From positions 8,506,744-8,570,743 of the forward strand of contig NC_016609.1 of the NCBI RefSeq assembly GCF_000246855.1: 64,000 nt of DNA, given 5' to 3'. The translations under genes and the position numbers were made by a program. Shown piece after piece: positions 34,887-43,561 of the stretch (positions are counted from its first letter, which is position 1; every line of letters begins with the position of its first letter). A model generated the notes under the pieces. It did no database searches and had not been told where the DNA came from. It saw nothing but the letters and a program-made list of their open reading frames with translations. Origin of the DNA: Niastella koreensis GR20-10. GTDB taxonomy: Bacteria > Bacteroidota > Bacteroidia > Chitinophagales > Chitinophagaceae.

Positions 34887-35489
34887 TTACTGTATCGATC
34901 TGGAAACAACAGGTGAGTAGGCCTTAAGCCCTTTGCGGCCAACTACAACCACCCGGAACCAATACCGTTTATCGGAATTCAGTCCCTTGAACGTATAAAC
35001 ACCGGTAGAACTGCCTTCACTGGTCCACACCGTATTGGGGCCAGGAGCTTCCGTGGCATATTGGTGTAAGTAAGCTACCCCACCTTTTGCATTTTTAACC
35101 CGTGTAATGGCTTCACCAATGGCGCCCAGTTCAACCTCCAGGGTTTCGATAGCAGGTGTGCCAGATTTCTTTTGTGCAGCTTCATCGTCAAAGCCACTGC
35201 CTAAGATCAGCGCCCGGTCGTCTTTACTGGTAGCCGTTACATAAGCTGCTACTTCTTCAAGCAATGCCAGTATTTGGGCTTTCCTGTTGTTTTTAATTGC
35301 CACCCATTCCTTATCGCGGCTTTTAGCTTTTACCAATGCATCCTCCAATTCAGGAAGCTGTTTTTCCATTTCTGCCAAAGCTGCCGGTGGATTGGGGAAT
35401 GCGGGATTGCCTTTCATTTTTGCTATAACACGTTTTATAACGGTTACCATTTCGTGTTGAGTTTTAAACACAATTATGCTCTTTTTCAT
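34887..35489 (-). CDS. Fibronectin type III-like domain protein
   Basis: 200 residues from the ATG at 35489 (MKKSIIVFKTQHEMVTVIKRV). The first 100 residues are helical and Lys/Glu-rich without a signal peptide. The C-terminal 90 residues (GGVAYLHQYATEAPGPNTVWTSEGSSTGVYTFKGLNSDKRYWFRVVVVGRKGLKAYSPVVSRSIQ) have the LxxxxxYWFRVVVV..G...YSPV pattern of a fibronectin III fold. Function unknown; similar small proteins in Bacteroidota are found near secretion or surface genes. Confidence 0.7.
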   Translation of the reverse strand: MKKSIIVFKTQHEMVTVIKRVIAKMKGNPAFPNPPAALAEMEKQLPELEDALVKAKSRDKEWVAIKNNRKAQILALLEEVAAYVTATSKDDRALILGSGFDDEAAQKKSGTPAIETLEVELGAIGEAITRVKNAKGGVAYLHQYATEAPGPNTVWTSEGSSTGVYTFKGLNSDKRYWFRVVVVGRKGLKAYSPVVSRSIQ

Positions 35490-36222
35490 AACTGAAAATT
35501 GTAATGTTAAATAATAAAGATTCAAGTGTAGCTACTCCTCAGGCAAACCAATTGTATTGGCCAATAATTTCAACCGGGTAGTATACTGCCGTTGTTGTAA
35601 GTCAAAACTAAAGAAGGATGCAAACAAGAAGTGAGTGCTTTGGAATTCGCCAGTAGTTTTTTGGAATTCGCCTGGTTTTTCTGAGAATTCGCAATGGTAT
35701 AGTCAGTTGATTCAGGGTTTCTGTTCTTTGTACACGTTTAATAGTTATGGAAATTGACATTGTTTGTGTATTATGTACCCGATAAAAATTATACGCGTTA
35801 TAGATAATCCAGTGAACATGTAGGGTGGTTTGCCTGATAAGCTTCCTCACTTTTTAGAATAAACCTTGCTGTTTTTATAAATAAAACCCTGCTGGTTTTA
35901 AAAATATCAATACCTGCTTGAAAAAAGGGCTCATCTTTTTAAAAGAAAAGTCATTCAGTTTAAAAACAAGGGAATCTTTTAAAAAAATCAGATCCTGTTT
36001 TTAAAAAAGCCGCGTCGATTTTTTAATCGGAAGAATGGTTTTTTCAATTCAAGTGCCATTCTTTTTAATTGTATGACTATTTGATTTAAAAAGTAGTGTG
36101 CCCGATTAAAAACATTAATCATTTAACTTAAAAAGATGTTCCTGTTTTTGAATAAAAAGTTCTTGTTTTTCAAAAAGTTGCTCAGTTTTTTGAAAAACCT
36201 GAGCAACTTTTTGAATTGAACC
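35490..36222. repeat. Non-coding region with a 21-bp-period T/A-tract array
   Basis: 733 bases with no credible gene. GAATTCGC occurs at 35643, 35664 and 35685, exactly 21 bases apart. From 35851 to 36212, T or T/A tracts start at about 35851, 35872, 35896, 35919, 35936, 35959, 35977, 35998, 36019, 36039, 36062, 36085, 36106, 36128, 36145, 36166, 36186 and 36208: 17 intervals averaging 21.0 bases. The sequence between the tracts differs from unit to unit. Confidence 0.7.
36171..36213 (+). other. Long hairpin just before the MFS gene
   Basis: Exact 15-base arms CAAAAAGTTGCTCAG (36171-36185) and CTGAGCAACTTTTTG (36199-36213); the loop TTTTTTGAAAAAC can pair further. It closes the 21-bp array and ends 10 bases before the ATG at 36223. 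It may terminate upstream transcripts or control MFS expression. Confidence 0.55.
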
Positions 36223-37464
36223 ATGTTCCAACTTTCTCCAAAATCTGGCCGTAGCTTTATACATATGCGCCCCAATTCAACCACACACCGGTTGACCGAA
36301 TTCCTTGGTTTAAAGAGAAGTATTGTATCGCTCTTTTGCCTTACTATTTTGATGCTTACCGGGGAAAAGTTGTGGGACCGGTTCCTGCCCAAATACCTCG
36401 AAGGAATTGGGGCAACCACCCTCATCATTGGTGCACTTGGTTTCCTGCAAAATATCCTCAGTGCATTCTGGTCTTTACCGGGTGGCTATCTCGCCGATAG
36501 GTTAGGGCACAGAAAATCCTTCCTGCTTTTTAATTGTATGGCAATAGCCGGTTACCTGGTTGCCATCTTCTTTACCAATTGGATAGCGGTGTTTATTGGA
36601 ATGATCTTCTTTTCAGCATGGAGTGCTATCTCCTTGCCCGCAAGCATGTCGCTTATTGGCAAATCATTGGGGAATTCCAAAACGGCCATGGGCATTTCCA
36701 TGCATGCCATCATAAGGCGTATACCAATGGCTGTGGGGCCAATAGTGGGAGGAATGTTGATCACCACCTATGGATTGATAAATGGAATAAGAACAGCGTT
36801 TATGATCTCGCTTGTTTTCTGTTTGCTGGGGATGGTGTTGCAGTTAATGGTTAAGGATATCGCAGCTACAGCTTATCAGCCAATTCATCCGCTGGCGTTA
36901 TGGAAACAAATGGATTTCCGGTTAAAGAACCTGTTGGTCTCCGATATCCTGATCCGCTTTTGCGAACAGATCCCTTATGTATTTGTGGTGATCTGGTGTT
37001 TGGATGTAATAAAAGTTTCGCCCCAACAATTTGGATGGCTCACCGCCATTGAAATGATAACGGCGGCATTGATCTATATCCCGGTTGCCAGTTTTTCAGA
37101 TCGCACCGAGCGCAAGCCTTTTGTAGTGATCACGTTTTTCTTTTTTACCATTTTCCCGGTGGTGCTGTTCTTTAGTAAGAGTTTCGTGGCGCTTATCATT
37201 GCCTTTATAATTCGTGGGCTGAAAGAGTTTGGCGAACCAACCCGCAAGGCGATCATTCTTGATCTATGTCCGGCAGCGGCAAAGGCGCGTGGGTATGGAT
37301 TGTATTATTTTGTACGGGATTTTATCGTTTCATTTGCCGCCTTCCTGGGTGGCTTTATCTGGAAGATAGGCCCTGCTTTTAATCTCTTTACTGCCGCGGC
37401 GTTTGGCATAGCAGGAACGTTGATCTTTATGTTGTATGGGAAAGGCACTGATGTTAAAAAGTAA
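36223..37464 (+). CDS. MFS transporter
   Basis: 413 residues from 36223; an inner ATG at 36265 (MRPNSTTHRLTEFLG) gives 399 and would move the hairpin out of the immediate start region. About 12 membrane helices. The motif-A-like loop GGYLADRLGHRKSFLLF after helix 2 and SDRTERKPFVVITFFFF after helix 8 mark the major facilitator superfamily. The substrate is unknown; GLKEFGEPTRKAIILDLCP is typical of a drug-efflux-like or sugar-type subgroup of Bacteroidota. A small lipoprotein-like gene is convergent and abuts the stop. Confidence 0.85.
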   Translation: MFQLSPKSGRSFIHMRPNSTTHRLTEFLGLKRSIVSLFCLTILMLTGEKLWDRFLPKYLEGIGATTLIIGALGFLQNILSAFWSLPGGYLADRLGHRKSFLLFNCMAIAGYLVAIFFTNWIAVFIGMIFFSAWSAISLPASMSLIGKSLGNSKTAMGISMHAIIRRIPMAVGPIVGGMLITTYGLINGIRTAFMISLVFCLLGMVLQLMVKDIAATAYQPIHPLALWKQMDFRLKNLLVSDILIRFCEQIPYVFVVIWCLDVIKVSPQQFGWLTAIEMITAALIYIPVASFSDRTERKPFVVITFFFFTIFPVVLFFSKSFVALIIAFIIRGLKEFGEPTRKAIILDLCPAAAKARGYGLYYFVRDFIVSFAAFLGGFIWKIGPAFNLFTAAAFGIAGTLIFMLYGKGTDVKK

Positions 37465-37689
37465 TCACCAGTGTTTTATGATCGTGGTATCATTCGGCAA
37501 TCTTATGGTATCTGGTTTAAGCCGAACATTATTGCTTTTGGGTGGCAACTGGTTCGTCATTTTTGCAGAACCTAAGGTGCCATTTGCATTAGTTTGATCG
37601 TCGGGGTTGGCGGTAAAATGAATGGGTGTTTTGCAGCAAATCATACAAAGCAAAAACAACCGTGGTATATATGATAATCTGGTTTTCAT
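37465..37689 (-). CDS. Small putative exported protein or lipoprotein
   Basis: 74 residues from the ATG at 37689. The N-terminus MKTRLSYIPRLFLLCMICCK is a signal-like sequence with Cys residues that could be lipidated (LCMIC), followed by a hydrophilic Asn/Thr/Pro-rich tail. The longer frame to 37776 overlaps metX and is rejected. Function unknown. It begins directly at the base after the MFS stop. Confidence 0.5.
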   Translation of the reverse strand: MKTRLSYIPRLFLLCMICCKTPIHFTANPDDQTNANGTLGSAKMTNQLPPKSNNVRLKPDTIRLPNDTTIIKHW

Positions 37690-37744
37690 ATGAATAGCTT
37701 TTAGGTGATAAGTCTTACTAATCATATGAAAAATCTGTTCCACC

Positions 37745-38755
37745 CTACCCCAACCACTCCTGCAGCACCTTCCCAATCTTCTGCACTTCTACCATAAATC
37801 CGTCATGCCCATACGCACTGTCAATTTCAACCAGCGTACTGTTGGGCAGGTGTTCCTGCATATGAATTTGTTCTGTTAACGGACAAAGAATGTCGCTGCT
37901 GATGCCTATAAGCAGGGTGCGTTGTTGAATGCTTTGCAGCACGGTTTCCACATCGCCACCGCGGCCGCGGGCAATCTGGTGGGTATCCAGGGCCTTGGTA
38001 AGCATCCAGTAGCTGTAGGCATTAAAACGTTTCACCAGTTTATCGCCCTGGTAATTGATGTAGGAGGCGGCTTTATAATCGTTTAGTTTCTCGGTATCGC
38101 TATCGGTTTGTTTCTGCACCATAATGCCGTAATTGCGGTAGGTAAGCATGCCCACGGCGCGGGCCGCCTTCAGTCCTTTTTGGCCGGCTTCGGGGGTATC
38201 CTGCTGCCAGGTGCAGTCGGCCTCAATGGCCAGCCGCTGGGTGGCGTGGATGGCGATTCCCCAGGCGCTCTCGGCAGGGGAGGTAGCCAGCAAAAACAGG
38301 TTTTTAATCACGTCTTTTTCCAGAATGCTCCATTCCATGGCCTGGTAACCGCCCATGCTGCCACCCATTAACAGGTGAATAGAGTCAATACCCAGCTGCT
38401 GCCGCAGTAAAATATGGGCGTTCACCATGTCGCGGATGGTGATCAGCGGAAACTGGTGCAACCAGGGCTTACCGGTTAACGGATTGATACTCAATGGGCC
38501 GGTGGTGCCGTAGCAGCTTCCGAGGATGTTGGCGCAAACAATAAAGTGCGTTTCGGGGTTAATTACACAGCCGGTTCCCACCACTCCCTGCCACCAGTCG
38601 GCCGCATCGGAGTTGGCGGTCAGTGCATGACATACCCATATTACGTTGTTTTTTTCGGCATTTAACGTCCCATAAGTATGATATGCAATGGTTAATGAAG
38701 GCAGTTCCTGCCCGTTTTCGAGTTTGAAAGGTCTGTTGTATTCAAATTGCTTCAT
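37745..38755 (-). CDS. metX: Homoserine O-acetyltransferase
   Basis: 336 residues from the ATG at 38755 (MKQFEYNRPFKLENG). It acetylates homoserine for methionine synthesis. Alpha/beta-hydrolase fold with nucleophile Ser133 in the elbow GGSMGG, the oxyanion/N-terminal segment VCHALTANSDAADWW, NILGSCYGTTGP, and a C-terminal catalytic Asp/His in SSDILCP and YGHDGF. The MetX family can use acetyl- or succinyl-CoA; acetyl is most common. It is divergent from osmC, with metZ downstream of that, so a methionine cluster is clear. Confidence 0.93.
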   Translation of the reverse strand: MKQFEYNRPFKLENGQELPSLTIAYHTYGTLNAEKNNVIWVCHALTANSDAADWWQGVVGTGCVINPETHFIVCANILGSCYGTTGPLSINPLTGKPWLHQFPLITIRDMVNAHILLRQQLGIDSIHLLMGGSMGGYQAMEWSILEKDVIKNLFLLATSPAESAWGIAIHATQRLAIEADCTWQQDTPEAGQKGLKAARAVGMLTYRNYGIMVQKQTDSDTEKLNDYKAASYINYQGDKLVKRFNAYSYWMLTKALDTHQIARGRGGDVETVLQSIQQRTLLIGISSDILCPLTEQIHMQEHLPNSTLVEIDSAYGHDGFMVEVQKIGKVLQEWLG

Positions 38756-38825
38756 TGGCCCCAGGCTAATAATTAAGGGTGCAAAGTAAATGCCTGCATG
38801 AATTACATTTGCAAAAATCTTTACC

Positions 38826-39269
38826 ATGATAAAAATTGAATTGGAAAGGGTCGATGGAGATTATGGATTTGAAGCGAAAGACGCTAATGGCCACACCGTG
38901 CGCCTGGATACCAGCGTTGAGGGTGGCGGCACCAATTTCGGCGTTCGCCCCATGCAAATGCTGCTGATGGGCCTGGGAGGCTGCAGCGGCATCGATATCG
39001 TGAGCATTCTCAAAAAACAGCGCCAGACCATCGAAGGGTTCAGCATGAAAATAGAAGGGGAGCGCGAAGCCGGCAAGGAACCCTCCATCTGGAAAAATGT
39101 GACCATCGTATTTGAACTTACCGGAAATATTGATCCCGACAAAGCCAAACGCGCCTGCGAGCTGTCGATGGATAAATATTGCTCTGTAGCCGAAACCCTG
39201 CGTCGCGCCGGTGGTGAGCTCAAATGGGAAGTACGGGTAAACCAATTGACAATAGACAATAAGCAATAG
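38826..39269 (+). CDS. OsmC-family peroxide/thiol protein
   Basis: 147 residues. The family's two cysteines are in GLGGCSGIDIVSIL (Cys53) and DKYCSVAETL (Cys119), with the conserved PMQMLLMGL helix. OsmC-like proteins reduce organic hydroperoxides through these thiols; the YhfA/OsmC subgroup placed near methionine genes is common in Bacteroidota. A TACATTTG box at 38804-38811 would start transcription close to the ATG. The last codons (LTIDNKQ) lie in AATAGACAATAAGCAATAGG repeat-like DNA. Confidence 0.88.
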   Translation: MIKIELERVDGDYGFEAKDANGHTVRLDTSVEGGGTNFGVRPMQMLLMGLGGCSGIDIVSILKKQRQTIEGFSMKIEGEREAGKEPSIWKNVTIVFELTGNIDPDKAKRACELSMDKYCSVAETLRRAGGELKWEVRVNQLTIDNKQ

Positions 39270-39456
39270 GCAATTGGGAGGCCGGCGATAGTACTACCAT
39301 CATCGTCTGTTGCGTCGCACTCTTGTGCGTTCAAAACGCTATTCATCTGAGTGCCCGAACCCCGAAACTGGTAACCGGTACCTGCAACCTGTAACCTGAA
39401 ACGGCCATAAACGACCGGTATGGAATAACTTAAAACAATCCAACTCAATAAAGAAC
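39270..39456 (+). other. Leader region of metZ
   Basis: 187 bases. It begins with an AATAGGCAAT-type repeat and has a small hairpin CGCAC-TCTT-GTGCG near 39315-39328 followed by AAAACGC. No match to the SAM-II core that occurs before some Bacteroidota methionine genes could be recognised. Confidence 0.3.
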
Positions 39457-40620
39457 ATGCATCCAATAAGCAAAGCAATACGCATACAAACCGACCGTAC
39501 CAACGAAATGGAACATTCTTCCCCCATGTTCTTAACCAGCAGCTTCTGCTTCGATAATGCCGAAGATATGCGGGCTGCTTTTGCCGACGAAACGGATGAT
39601 AATATTTACAGCCGTTTCAGCAATCCCTCGGTACAGGAATTTATAGATAGAATGGTGGCCCTGGAAGGCGCAGAGGCCGGTTTTGCTACGGCTTCGGGCA
39701 TGGCTGCCATCTTTGGCTCGTTTATGGCCCTGTTAAAAAGCGGCGATCACCTGCTTAGCTGCAACGCCATTTTCGGCAGCACCCATACCGTAATTACCAA
39801 ATACCTTCCCAAATTCGGGATTGAATATACCTATGTGCCGGCCGATAAACCGGACGAATGGGAAAAAGCCATCAAGCCCAATACCAAAATGTTTTATATA
39901 GAAACGCCTACCAATCCCGGGCTCGAGCTAGTTGACCTGGAAGCCGCTTCGGCAGTTGCCAAAAAACACAACCTGATTTTAAACGTCGACAATTGTTTTG
40001 CCACCCCGGTAAACCAGCGTCCTATCGACTTTGGCGCCGACCTGGTTGTGCATTCCGCCACCAAGTGGATCGATGGCCAGGGGCGTGTGCTCGGCGGTGT
40101 TATAGTGGGCAAAAAAGCCCTCATTAAAGATATTTACCTGTTTTGCCGCAGCACCGGGCCCGCCTTGTCACCCTTCAATGCCTGGGTACTCAGCAAAAGC
40201 CTCGAAACCCTCGATGTGCGCATGGAGCGTCATGGCAACAATGCCCTGCAGCTGGCCAAAGCCCTCGAAGGACATCCGAAGATCAAATATGTGAAGTATC
40301 CCTTCCTGTCCAGTCACCCCCAGCACCGCATTGCCCTAAAGCAAATGAAGAACGGCGGTGGGATTGTTTGTTTTGAACTGACTGGTGGTCTGGAAAGTGG
40401 CCGTAAGTTCCTGGATAGCCTGAAAATGTTATCGTTAACGGCTAACCTGGGCGATACCAAAAGTATTGCCTCGCACCCCGCCAGTACCACCCACGCCAAA
40501 CTCACCGAAGGGGAGAGACAGGCCGTTAACATTACCCCGGGCCTCATTCGCATCTCTGTGGGCCTTGAGCATGTTGACGATATCATTAATGACATTCGTC
40601 AGGCGTTAGAGAAATGTTAA
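39457..40620 (+). CDS. metZ: O-acetyl/O-succinylhomoserine sulfhydrylase
   Basis: 387 residues. PLP enzyme of the Cys/Met metabolism family that forms homocysteine from activated homoserine and sulfide, joining the sulfide made by CysJI to methionine synthesis. Schiff-base Lys203 in SATKWIDGQG, the YSRFSNPSVQEFIDRMVALEGAEAG and DNCFATP segments, and ASHPASTTHAKLTEGER near the C-terminus are typical. Ends with a clear terminator at 40742. Confidence 0.93.
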   Translation: MHPISKAIRIQTDRTNEMEHSSPMFLTSSFCFDNAEDMRAAFADETDDNIYSRFSNPSVQEFIDRMVALEGAEAGFATASGMAAIFGSFMALLKSGDHLLSCNAIFGSTHTVITKYLPKFGIEYTYVPADKPDEWEKAIKPNTKMFYIETPTNPGLELVDLEAASAVAKKHNLILNVDNCFATPVNQRPIDFGADLVVHSATKWIDGQGRVLGGVIVGKKALIKDIYLFCRSTGPALSPFNAWVLSKSLETLDVRMERHGNNALQLAKALEGHPKIKYVKYPFLSSHPQHRIALKQMKNGGGIVCFELTGGLESGRKFLDSLKMLSLTANLGDTKSIASHPASTTHAKLTEGERQAVNITPGLIRISVGLEHVDDIINDIRQALEKC

Positions 40621-40741
40621 TGGGTACTTGTGACGTAAATCATGTATTTCAATGCCTGTTATCATAGTATAAACCTAAATAGTAGATTAACTTTAGTACT
40701 GATTCTTTTTCATAATAAAAAGTTTTAAAAATTGAGCTGGT

Positions 40742-40774
40742 AACGGGTTGGTTCTCCAACCCGTTTGTTTTTTT
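40742..40774 (+). terminator. Rho-independent terminator after metZ
   Basis: Perfect 10-bp arms AACGGGTTGG (40742-40751) and CCAACCCGTT (40756-40765) with a TTCT loop and TGTTTTTTT after it. It is 120 bases past metZ and 42 bases before the CHAD gene. Confidence 0.85.
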
Positions 40775-40816
40775 ATCAACCCCTCAGAAAATCGTAACTT
40801 ATATAAAATTGGGCGT

Positions 40817-41623
40817 ATGAAGCGAGAGGCGTTGGAACAGGTGGTTGATAAACACATCAGCAACATTGAGAAACACAGCAAAAAGCTGCCGGGAACTTTC
40901 GATAAGGAGGATCTTCACGACCTACGTGTTAATTATAAAAAAGTGCGGGCATTTTTACGGTTGCTGCAATTGGAAAAAGATGCCGGCCATTTGCGCATCC
41001 CGGATAAGTTGAAGTCATTGTACCATCATGGTGGCAACGTAAGGGACTGGCAGTTATTCCTGGCAGAAATACATGAGACCAGGCTTGCGGAAAAATTACC
41101 GGATTGTATGCATCGCTGGCATCGCCAGTTATTTACTTATAAGGAACAAACGGTACATGCTATTGAAACCACTCACTTCAAAAGACTACTACACGGCATT
41201 ATAAAAGAATTACCCCGTCAGTTGCAGGATGATACCGTCAGGCGTTTCATGCATCAGAAAATAGCAGCCATTCATATTTTACTGCTGGCGGCAGATAATG
41301 AAAAAGACCTGCATTCCATTCGCAAACAAATAAAAGATGTGATCTACTGCACCCGCATTTTCAAAAGCGACTGGGGCATACCGTTTCCATTCCGCGGCTG
41401 GATGAGTGAAAAGGAACTGAGCACCATGGCTACCCGGCTGGGCAATTTTAACGATCAGTGTCTGGCTATTTCGTTACTGCAGCCCAGTTATATTGATAAA
41501 TGCACTACCGAAGAACAGCATATTTTACGAAACCTGCAAATGAACTGGCTGCATCAAAAAGAAGCCCGGCAACGGCAGTTACTGTACGACGTGCAGGAGC
41601 TGCATATGGAACATGCGTTTTGA
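40817..41623 (+). CDS. CHAD domain protein
   Basis: 268 residues from the ATG at 40817 (MKREALEQVVDKHISNIEKH). CHAD domains are helical with conserved histidines and bind polyphosphate; here the pattern is LHDLRVNYKKVRAFLRLLQ (about 40-58), NVRDWQLFLAEI and DLHSIRKQIKDVIYCTRIF (second half-repeat). No fused CYTH domain, so no triphosphatase activity is expected from this protein alone. Followed by degenerate AGCTAC repeats and convergent murF. Confidence 0.85.
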   Translation: MKREALEQVVDKHISNIEKHSKKLPGTFDKEDLHDLRVNYKKVRAFLRLLQLEKDAGHLRIPDKLKSLYHHGGNVRDWQLFLAEIHETRLAEKLPDCMHRWHRQLFTYKEQTVHAIETTHFKRLLHGIIKELPRQLQDDTVRRFMHQKIAAIHILLLAADNEKDLHSIRKQIKDVIYCTRIFKSDWGIPFPFRGWMSEKELSTMATRLGNFNDQCLAISLLQPSYIDKCTTEEQHILRNLQMNWLHQKEARQRQLLYDVQELHMEHAF

Positions 41624-41712
41624 ATACAGCTACAAGCTACAAGCTACAAGCTGTAAGCTGCAAGCAATACACTGCTGCGCGGAAGCCGCGTCGAAGTACT
41701 TTGAACTTTGAA
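41624..41712. repeat. AGCTACA / AGTTCT intergenic repeat
   Basis: Runs of GCTACAA, a GC-rich core (GCTGCGCGGAAGCCGCGTC) and AACTTTGAACTAAGAACTAAGAAC. Read on the other strand it has the same parts in the same order as 58935-59062 (AGTTCTC run, GCTGCCGCGCAG core, AGCTTTTAGCTTT run), so it is a second copy of a dispersed element. Confidence 0.55.
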
Positions 41713-42999
41713 CTAAGAACTAAGAACTTTCTCCATCTGCATACTTCTCGATCCTTTAATCAAAAAATACGTATCAGTAAACGATTGTGCTTTAAACCAG
41801 GCCGCAGTTTCTGCAGAGTTGGCCATTTTAATAAACGGATGATCGAGTTTCAGAAAGTCGCCACCTACCAGTACTACGGCTTTCCAGGGGTGTTGTTTTA
41901 TGAGGTTTATAATGCCTTCGTGTTCCTGCAGGCTTTCGGCGCCCAGTTCGGCCATGCCACCCAGCATCAATACCTTGTTATATGCCTGAATGTTGGCAAA
42001 GTTCTCGATGGCGGCCCGCATGCTGGTAGGGTTGGCGTTATAGGCATCCAGGATAAATTTATTGCCGTCCTTTTCAATCAGCTGCGAGCGGCTGTTGGAA
42101 GGCGTATAATGCTCGATGGCCTTTTTTATTTTTTCATCAGGCACATTAAAATACCTGCCTGCAGTTACGGCCACCAGTACATTGGGCAGGTTATAAGCGC
42201 CCACCAGCTGGGTTTGAATAACGGGGATGTGAGCGCCTTTTACAATAGAAACGGTAAGGAAGGGCTCGCTTTGCTGAATGGCGCCCTGTATATCGGTTGT
42301 ATTGGTAGTGCCATATTTTACCACGGTGGCTATGCCCTTGCTCATGGTTTGCAGGTAATCATAATCCCACATAACGAATACGGTGCCGTTATTAGCCCGC
42401 AGGTAATCGTATAACTCACCTTTGCCTTTACGAACGCCCTCTATGCTGCCAAAACCTTCCAGGTGGGCTTTACCGCAGTTGGTGATAATGCCATGCGTGG
42501 GCAGGGTATATTCGCAATAGCTGGCTATTTCGCGCAGGTGATTGGCGCCCATTTCAATTACTGCTATCTCGGCATCGTCTTTTACCGATAAAATAGTAAG
42601 CGGAATACCAATATGATTATTCAGGTTACCCTGGGTAGTATAGGTTTTATAACCGGCCGAAAGAACCGTATACACCAGTTCCTTGGTAGTGGTTTTACCA
42701 TTGCTGCCGGTGATGGCAATAAACGGAATATTAAACTGCTGGCGGTGGTGTTTGGCCAGTTGCTGCAGGGCAGTGAGCACATCGTCAACAACAATTATCC
42801 GGCTATCGGTACCCGCCAGTGCTGCATCATCAACCACGGCATATGCCGAACCGGCCGCCAGTGCTGCCAATGCAAATTCATTACCGTTAAAGTTGGGTCC
42901 TTTTAATGCAAAAAAAAGATCGCCCGTTTTCAGCTTCCGGGTATCGGTTTGTACCGAAGGATATTGCCGGTATATTTTGTAGAGTTGATCAATGGTCAT
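41713..42999 (-). CDS. murF: UDP-MurNAc-tripeptide D-alanyl-D-alanine ligase
   Basis: 428 residues. It adds D-Ala-D-Ala to the peptidoglycan precursor in the cytoplasm. ATP-binding P-loop TGSNGKTTTK (97-106), GNLNNHIGIPLT, EMGANHLREI, NCGKAHLEGFG and DAYNANPTSMRAAI are all family signatures. It stands alone here and not in a mur operon. A long plus-strand frame (41500-42414) is its shadow. Confidence 0.95.
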   Translation of the reverse strand: MTIDQLYKIYRQYPSVQTDTRKLKTGDLFFALKGPNFNGNEFALAALAAGSAYAVVDDAALAGTDSRIIVVDDVLTALQQLAKHHRQQFNIPFIAITGSNGKTTTKELVYTVLSAGYKTYTTQGNLNNHIGIPLTILSVKDDAEIAVIEMGANHLREIASYCEYTLPTHGIITNCGKAHLEGFGSIEGVRKGKGELYDYLRANNGTVFVMWDYDYLQTMSKGIATVVKYGTTNTTDIQGAIQQSEPFLTVSIVKGAHIPVIQTQLVGAYNLPNVLVAVTAGRYFNVPDEKIKKAIEHYTPSNSRSQLIEKDGNKFILDAYNANPTSMRAAIENFANIQAYNKVLMLGGMAELGAESLQEHEGIINLIKQHPWKAVVLVGGDFLKLDHPFIKMANSAETAAWFKAQSFTDTYFLIKGSRSMQMEKVLSS

Positions 43000-43561
43000 T
43001 TTACAAATTTAAGTTAACGGGTTGAAAAGTTAACAGGTTAACAAGTTGACACGTTGACAGGTTAACAAGGAAGTTGATAACGTTGATAGGGTTGACAGAG
43101 TTGATAAAGACGAATACAAAATACTGGTAAAAGCCTAAAGGTTAAAGGCTAAAGCCAAACCCCGGAAGTGTATTTGCTTTCGGCTTTTAGCTTTCGGCTT
43201 TCTGCCTGCAGCAATACAAAATACTGGTAAAAGCGTAAAGGTTAAAGCCTAAAGCCAAAACCCCGGAAGTGTATTTGCTTTCGGCTTTTAGCTTTCGGCT
43301 TTCTGCCTGCAGCAATACAAAATACTGGTAAAAGCCTAAAGGTTAAAGCCTAAAGCCAAAACCCGGAAGTGTATTTGCTTTCGGCTTTTAGCTTTCAGCT
43401 TTCTGCCTGCAGCTTATAGCTTGCAGCTTATGGCTTACAGTTTGCAGCTTATGGCCTGCCCCTGTTATCACAACCGCCCCTCCCATAACCAACACCTCAC
43501 CAAAAACAAAAAGCCCTCCCGACGCGTCGGGAAGGCTCTTTGTAAGAATTTGAAAAACCAA
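43000..43561. repeat. Repeat-rich spacer between murF and gldJ
   Basis: 562 bases. A GTTAAC/GTTGACA array covers about 43009-43110, then a 100-bp unit follows in three tandem copies (43113-43212, 43213-43313, 43314-43413), then AGCTTATAGCTTGCAGCTTATGG. The unit reads AATACAAAATACTGGTAAAAG, CTAAAGGTTAAAG, CCGGAAGTGTATTTGC, GCTTTTAGCTTT, CTGCCTGCAGC. Copies differ at a few bases only, so the tandem expansion is recent. No gene seen. Confidence 0.75.
43501..43541 (-). terminator. Rho-independent terminator of gldJ
   Basis: An inverted repeat centred on GACGCGTC (arms AGCCCTCCCGACG and CGTCGGGAAGGCT, one mismatch), 43512-43536, followed on the minus strand by TTTTGTTTTTG. It begins 26 bases past the gldJ stop. 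Confidence 0.8.

Noticed and set aside
35608..35850. 80-codon minus-strand frame
   Set aside because: Composition follows the 21-bp repeats; no stable fold or homologue recognised.
36123..36428. 101-codon minus-strand frame
   Set aside because: Half is antisense to the MFS gene; the Lys/Phe-rich other half is the 21-bp array read as heptads. Kept only as part of the array finding.
39270..39456. SAM-II or other methionine riboswitch before metZ
   Set aside because: Looked for because SAM-II occurs before Bacteroidota methionine genes, but the conserved core and pseudoknot could not be found; only a small hairpin is there.
41500..42414. 304-codon plus-strand frame
   Set aside because: It overlaps the CHAD gene end, a repeat and then runs antisense to murF, whose family motifs are unmistakable; the translation shows no domain.
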